Below, in pieces: positions 20,769 through 22,993 of a stretch of DNA of 22,993 nt. The DNA comes from a virus. The position numbers were made by a program, and so were the translations under genes. Below the pieces are notes generated by a model. That model was not told the DNA's origin and searched no databases. It saw nothing but the letters and a program-made list of their open reading frames with translations. The stretch is taken from the IMG/VR virus record IMGVR_UViG_3300043775_001868, positions 1-22,993 of that record. One strand, 5' to 3'. How positions within the stretch are numbered: position 1 is the stretch's first letter; every line of letters begins with the position of its first letter.

Positions 20769-22526
20769 ATGAAGACCGAGGAACTTTTCAAAGAACTCCA
20801 GTTCCTCGCCGGGAAGCCCGCATTGAAAAATGCGGTCGAGACCCGCGCCTCCTCGCGCCCCTCCTCCGCGCTCACCGAGGACGAACTCTGCCGCCAAGCG
20901 ATCTTGCGGGTCGGCACCGCCGAGCAGTTCGGCCCCTCCTCGCAGGCGATGCTCCTCGCCAAGTCCCTCTACCCGCAGGTTCGCGATGCGCTCCTCCTCG
21001 CCGGATCGTGGACATGGGCAATGAAGGCCACGACGGTCACCGAATCCCTCCCGCGCCCGGAATACAAGTGGGCATACCGCTACGCGATCCCCGCCGACTG
21101 CCTGCGCGTCTTCCGGGTCAATGACTACGACTACTCGACCGGCGACTCGGCATGGGAAGTCGCTGGCAATTTCGTCCTCACCAATGCCGATTCCGGCTCG
21201 CCCGCATGGGTCACCGGTCGCGTCTACGAGGTCGGCAATGCAGTCTCCAACAACGGCGCGGTTTACCGCTGCCTGGTTGCCGGTTCGACCAAGCAACCCG
21301 GCGTCACCTCCAGTTGGACGACCGATTGGGATGTCTGGCTCGGCACGGCGATCACGCTGGAATATGTCAAGAAAGTGACCGAGGTCACCCTCTTCGACTC
21401 CCTCTTCATCGATCTCCTCACGGCCAATCTCGCCTCCAAGCTCGCGGTTCCTCTCACCGGCGATGCCAACAAAGCCGCGCTCCTTGCGAAGGAAACCGAA
21501 CTCCTCGGCAAAAGCCCCGCGATGCGCCGGGATTCCACCGAGCGCAAAGGCCGGATCAAGCCTGCGTGGATGTCCTCCAAACTCGTCTCCTCCCGCAATG
21601 GCGGCGATGGGGTCGATGCCGCGCAGGTCAGCGGAGGCGGTCCCGCAGGCGGCGTTAGCTACCCCTCGCTCCTTGTCACCGTGGGATCGGTCACCAACCT
21701 CCCCACGGGAGCGACTCCCACCGTCACCAACACCGGCACAAACGACACGGCGGTTCTGAATTTCGGTCTCCCCCAAGGCCCAGCCGGAACGGTCAATGTC
21801 GGCACGACCACCACCGGAGCCGCAGGCACCAATGCCAGCGTTGCCGCCACCGGCACCCCGGAGAACCGCGTTCTCAATTTCACCATCCCTCGCGGAGACC
21901 AAGGCATCCAAGGCATTCAAGGATTGCAAGGAAACACCGGCCCCGTTGGTCCCGCGAATTCCCTTTCCATCGGCACGGTCACCGCTGGCCCGACCGCTGC
22001 GGCCACAATCACCGGCACCGCTCCGAACCAGACCCTCAACCTCACCCTCCAGCAGTCCGCGCTCCTCTCCTCGGCGAAAACCACGCTGACCGGCAACGGG
22101 GTTCTCCGCACTTTCTCGGTTTCCGGCCTCAAATCGAGCGACCCGAACCATGTCATTGTGGCGATCAACGGAGTCGTGCAGGAACCCACCACCGACTACC
22201 TCGTCAACCAAGGCGCAGGCACGATCACTTTCACCACCGCGATCCCGAACGGCGCGAAAATCGTCGTCGTTGCCCTTGGTCTCTACTCGCCCACCACCCA
22301 GCGCGACCCGGACAACTTCATCCACTCCTTCGCCCTCAACACCGCAGGCACCTTCAGCTACTACGGACTGCTCCTCAATTCCGACATCCCCGCCACTGGC
22401 TCCGCCGCCGCCGTGGCCAAGTGGATCATCACCCGCTCCGCGCTTTCTGCCGCCGGAGCCGTCACTGCCACCGCCCAAGCGACCAATGTCGCGTGGACCA
22501 ACCGGGAGACCGCCACCTACGCATGA
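20769..22526 (+). CDS. Adaptor-fibre fusion: fifth gp11-like domain plus tail-fibre-like C-terminus
   Basis: Encodes 585 residues. It starts at the ATG directly after the TAA of the previous gene, in the same frame. Residues 1-35 (MKTEELFKELQFLAGKPALK...) match the end of an adaptor unit, so they complete unit 4. Residues about 36-280 are adaptor unit 5, interrupted at about 146-193 by a module (WVTGRVYEVGNAVSNNGAVYRCLV...W) like a CBM5/12 carbohydrate-binding domain. Then come three ~35-residue beta repeats (VTVGSVTNLPTGATPTV.. ; VNVGTTTTGAAGTNASV.. ; LSIGTVTAGPTAAATI..), a short collagen-like run (GDQGIQGIQGLQGNTGPVG) and a trimer-type fibre end. It may join the tail ring to receptor-binding fibres. 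The stop overlaps the next start (ATGA). Confidence 0.8.
   Translation: MKTEELFKELQFLAGKPALKNAVETRASSRPSSALTEDELCRQAILRVGTAEQFGPSSQAMLLAKSLYPQVRDALLLAGSWTWAMKATTVTESLPRPEYKWAYRYAIPADCLRVFRVNDYDYSTGDSAWEVAGNFVLTNADSGSPAWVTGRVYEVGNAVSNNGAVYRCLVAGSTKQPGVTSSWTTDWDVWLGTAITLEYVKKVTEVTLFDSLFIDLLTANLASKLAVPLTGDANKAALLAKETELLGKSPAMRRDSTERKGRIKPAWMSSKLVSSRNGGDGVDAAQVSGGGPAGGVSYPSLLVTVGSVTNLPTGATPTVTNTGTNDTAVLNFGLPQGPAGTVNVGTTTTGAAGTNASVAATGTPENRVLNFTIPRGDQGIQGIQGLQGNTGPVGPANSLSIGTVTAGPTAAATITGTAPNQTLNLTLQQSALLSSAKTTLTGNGVLRTFSVSGLKSSDPNHVIVAINGVVQEPTTDYLVNQGAGTITFTTAIPNGAKIVVVALGLYSPTTQRDPDNFIHSFALNTAGTFSYYGLLLNSDIPATGSAAAVAKWIITRSALSAAGAVTATAQATNVAWTNRETATYA
21204..21347 (+). other. Carbohydrate-binding-like module inserted in adaptor unit 5
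   Basis: About 48 codons lie between the strands that are adjacent in the other four units (GGFLHTD..GTPIIIDY there; NFVLTNADSGS - insert - GTAITLEY here). The insert has W147, VY153, G156, NNGAVYRC and two later Trp residues, as in CBM5/12 domains. Sugar binding is inferred. Confidence 0.6.
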
Positions 22527-22759
22527 CGACGATCACTGAGACAAACATCACCCAGCAACTGGACCTCTCCCAGTTCACGATCCTTTTGCCGGATGACACC
22601 AAGGCGCTCGTCATCTACCCAACCGCAGAAAACTTTCCTCAACCCGGCAAGGAAGCCCGCATCTACCACGCGCAGGATACACACCTCCAATGGCTGTGGG
22701 ACAACGCCGCCAACACCTACCGACTCATGCTCGAAACCATCGACTGCGGCAACTTCTGA
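22523..22759 (+). CDS. Small tail-region protein (78 aa)
   Basis: Encodes 78 residues from the ATG at 22523, coupled to the previous stop (ATGA). It has an N-terminal MTTITETNITQQLDLSQF, then a beta-rich segment (TILLPDDTKALVIYPTAENFPQPGKEARIYHAQDTHLQWLWDN, shown in parts). No known domain is recognised. The position between fibre-type genes suggests a small tail or fibre-associated protein. An earlier in-frame start would lie inside the upstream gene. It ends 32 bases before motif copy 9. Confidence 0.65.
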   Translation: MTTITETNITQQLDLSQFTILLPDDTKALVIYPTAENFPQPGKEARIYHAQDTHLQWLWDNAANTYRLMLETIDCGNF

Positions 22760-22791
22760 ACTTTCCCCATAACACCAAGAAAACCCATCAG

Positions 22792-22806
22792 TTTTGACTG
22801 ATACCA
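22792..22806 (+). promoter_or_regulatory. Phage 15-bp motif copy 9, before the tail-fibre gene
   Basis: Exact TTTTGACTGATACCA. It ends 21 bases before the ATG at 22828. The leader is A/C-rich (CCAACAACCAAATAAATC), much like that of the SSB gene. Confidence 0.7.
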
Positions 22807-22827
22807 ACCAACAACCAAATAAATCAA

Positions 22828-22993
22828 ATGCCCAATCCCATCCTAAAAATCAAACGCGGAAGTGGCTCTCCTGTAAGTCTTTCTGTCGGAGAACTCGCCA
22901 TCGACACACAAAACAAGTCCCTGTTCGTGGGAACAGCAGACGGCCCGCTTGCCATCGGCGGTGAACATGTCTTTGCGAAAAAGACTTACGCCG
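22828..22993 (+). CDS. Tail-fibre protein, N-terminal part (3' end outside window)
   Basis: The frame starts at ATG 22828 and is open to the end of the window (55 residues). It reads MPNPILKIKRGSGSPVSLSVG, then ELAIDTQNKSLFVGTADGPLAIGG. The pattern (I)KRG...P..L..GELA.DT.NK.L(Y/F)VG is the usual N-terminal unit of phage tail fibres and tropism-determinant-like proteins, which attach to the baseplate or tail and carry the receptor-binding part further on. It follows motif copy 9, so it seems to be the first gene of a new transcription unit. Confidence 0.7.
   Translation, partial: MPNPILKIKRGSGSPVSLSVGELAIDTQNKSLFVGTADGPLAIGGEHVFAKKTYA

Larger units (their letters stand above)
18660..21600 (+). 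repeat. Five-unit tandem array of tail-adaptor domains across two genes
   Basis: Unit starts are about 18660, 19218, 19761, 20313 and 20874, spaced 186, 181, 184 and 187 codons (the last counting the TAA). The conserved blocks SENFxxWExVGGF(L/I)HT and RYALP/RYAIP recur in each unit; unit 5 is more diverged (DSAWEVAGNFVLTN). At the DNA level they have drifted, so the duplication is old or under selection to diverge. Confidence 0.85.

Noticed and set aside
21880-21960. Collagen-like fibre domain as a separate gene
   Set aside because: Only a few Gly-X-Y triplets occur within the larger open frame, as is common in tail fibres.
19812-22478. 888-codon open frame on the minus strand under the tail genes
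   Set aside because: Gly/Arg/Asp/Val-rich composition typical of an antisense shadow; the + strand frames carry clear repeated domains.

Overview
This window is a contiguous piece of a temperate, short-tailed (podovirus-type) bacteriophage genome. Every gene I can support lies on the + strand, and most neighbours overlap by 4 bases (ATGA or GTGA) or abut. The evidence for a podovirus is the T7-like connector-type portal, a scaffold followed by a major capsid protein, T7 gp11-like tail-adaptor domains and a tail-fibre start, with no tape-measure or tube genes. The host is a GC-rich bacterium that uses ordinary Shine-Dalgarno (SD) sites. Some protein styles remind me of phages from Verrucomicrobiota-like hosts, but I cannot prove that from sequence alone.

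Layout. 1-2851: C-terminal part of a very large virion-type protein, open at the left edge. 2867-3852: lysis cassette (small holin-like protein, small lipoprotein, CHAP-type endolysin). 3814-4060: an apparently intact attP, made of the 3' half of a class II tRNA (Ser, CGA-like) flanked by repeated TGGCAC arm-type sites. 4077-6593: integrase and a small regulatory region with two paralogous ribbon-helix-helix (RHH) proteins encoded in overlapping frames, three identical GGTTTTAGTAACC sites, an excisionase-like protein and tiny membrane proteins. 6664-10162: recombination and replication (Bet annealase, Cas4-like exonuclease, a replication protein with 12-bp iterons inside its gene, a DnaC-like loader). 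10208-11377: SSB-like protein, a small unknown protein and a RusA-like resolvase. 11395-13557: small terminase, a GNAT/Mom-like protein, large terminase. 13554-18585: small proteins, portal, scaffold, a tRNA with CAT anticodon, a structured leader and the major capsid protein. 18660-22993: tail-adaptor array, adaptor-fibre fusion, a small protein and the start of a tail fibre.

Phage genes lie on both sides of the tRNA-derived attP, and the same regulatory motif occurs on both sides. The sequence therefore appears to come from a circular or packaged phage form (or a tandem copy), not from a simple prophage end.

The most interesting observations are: (1) a 15-bp motif TTT[T/C]GACTGATACC[A/C] at nine places, eight forward in front of transcription units and one inverted, sometimes only 1-3 bases from a start codon; (2) a five-unit tandem array of tail-adaptor domains, four in one protein and the fifth in the next, separated by one in-frame TAA-ATG, with a carbohydrate-binding-like insert in unit 5; (3) the overlapping RHH pair with three operator-like sites; (4) a capsid-gene leader with mutually exclusive hairpins and a loop complementary to the capsid SD; (5) a lambda-O-like embedded replication origin.
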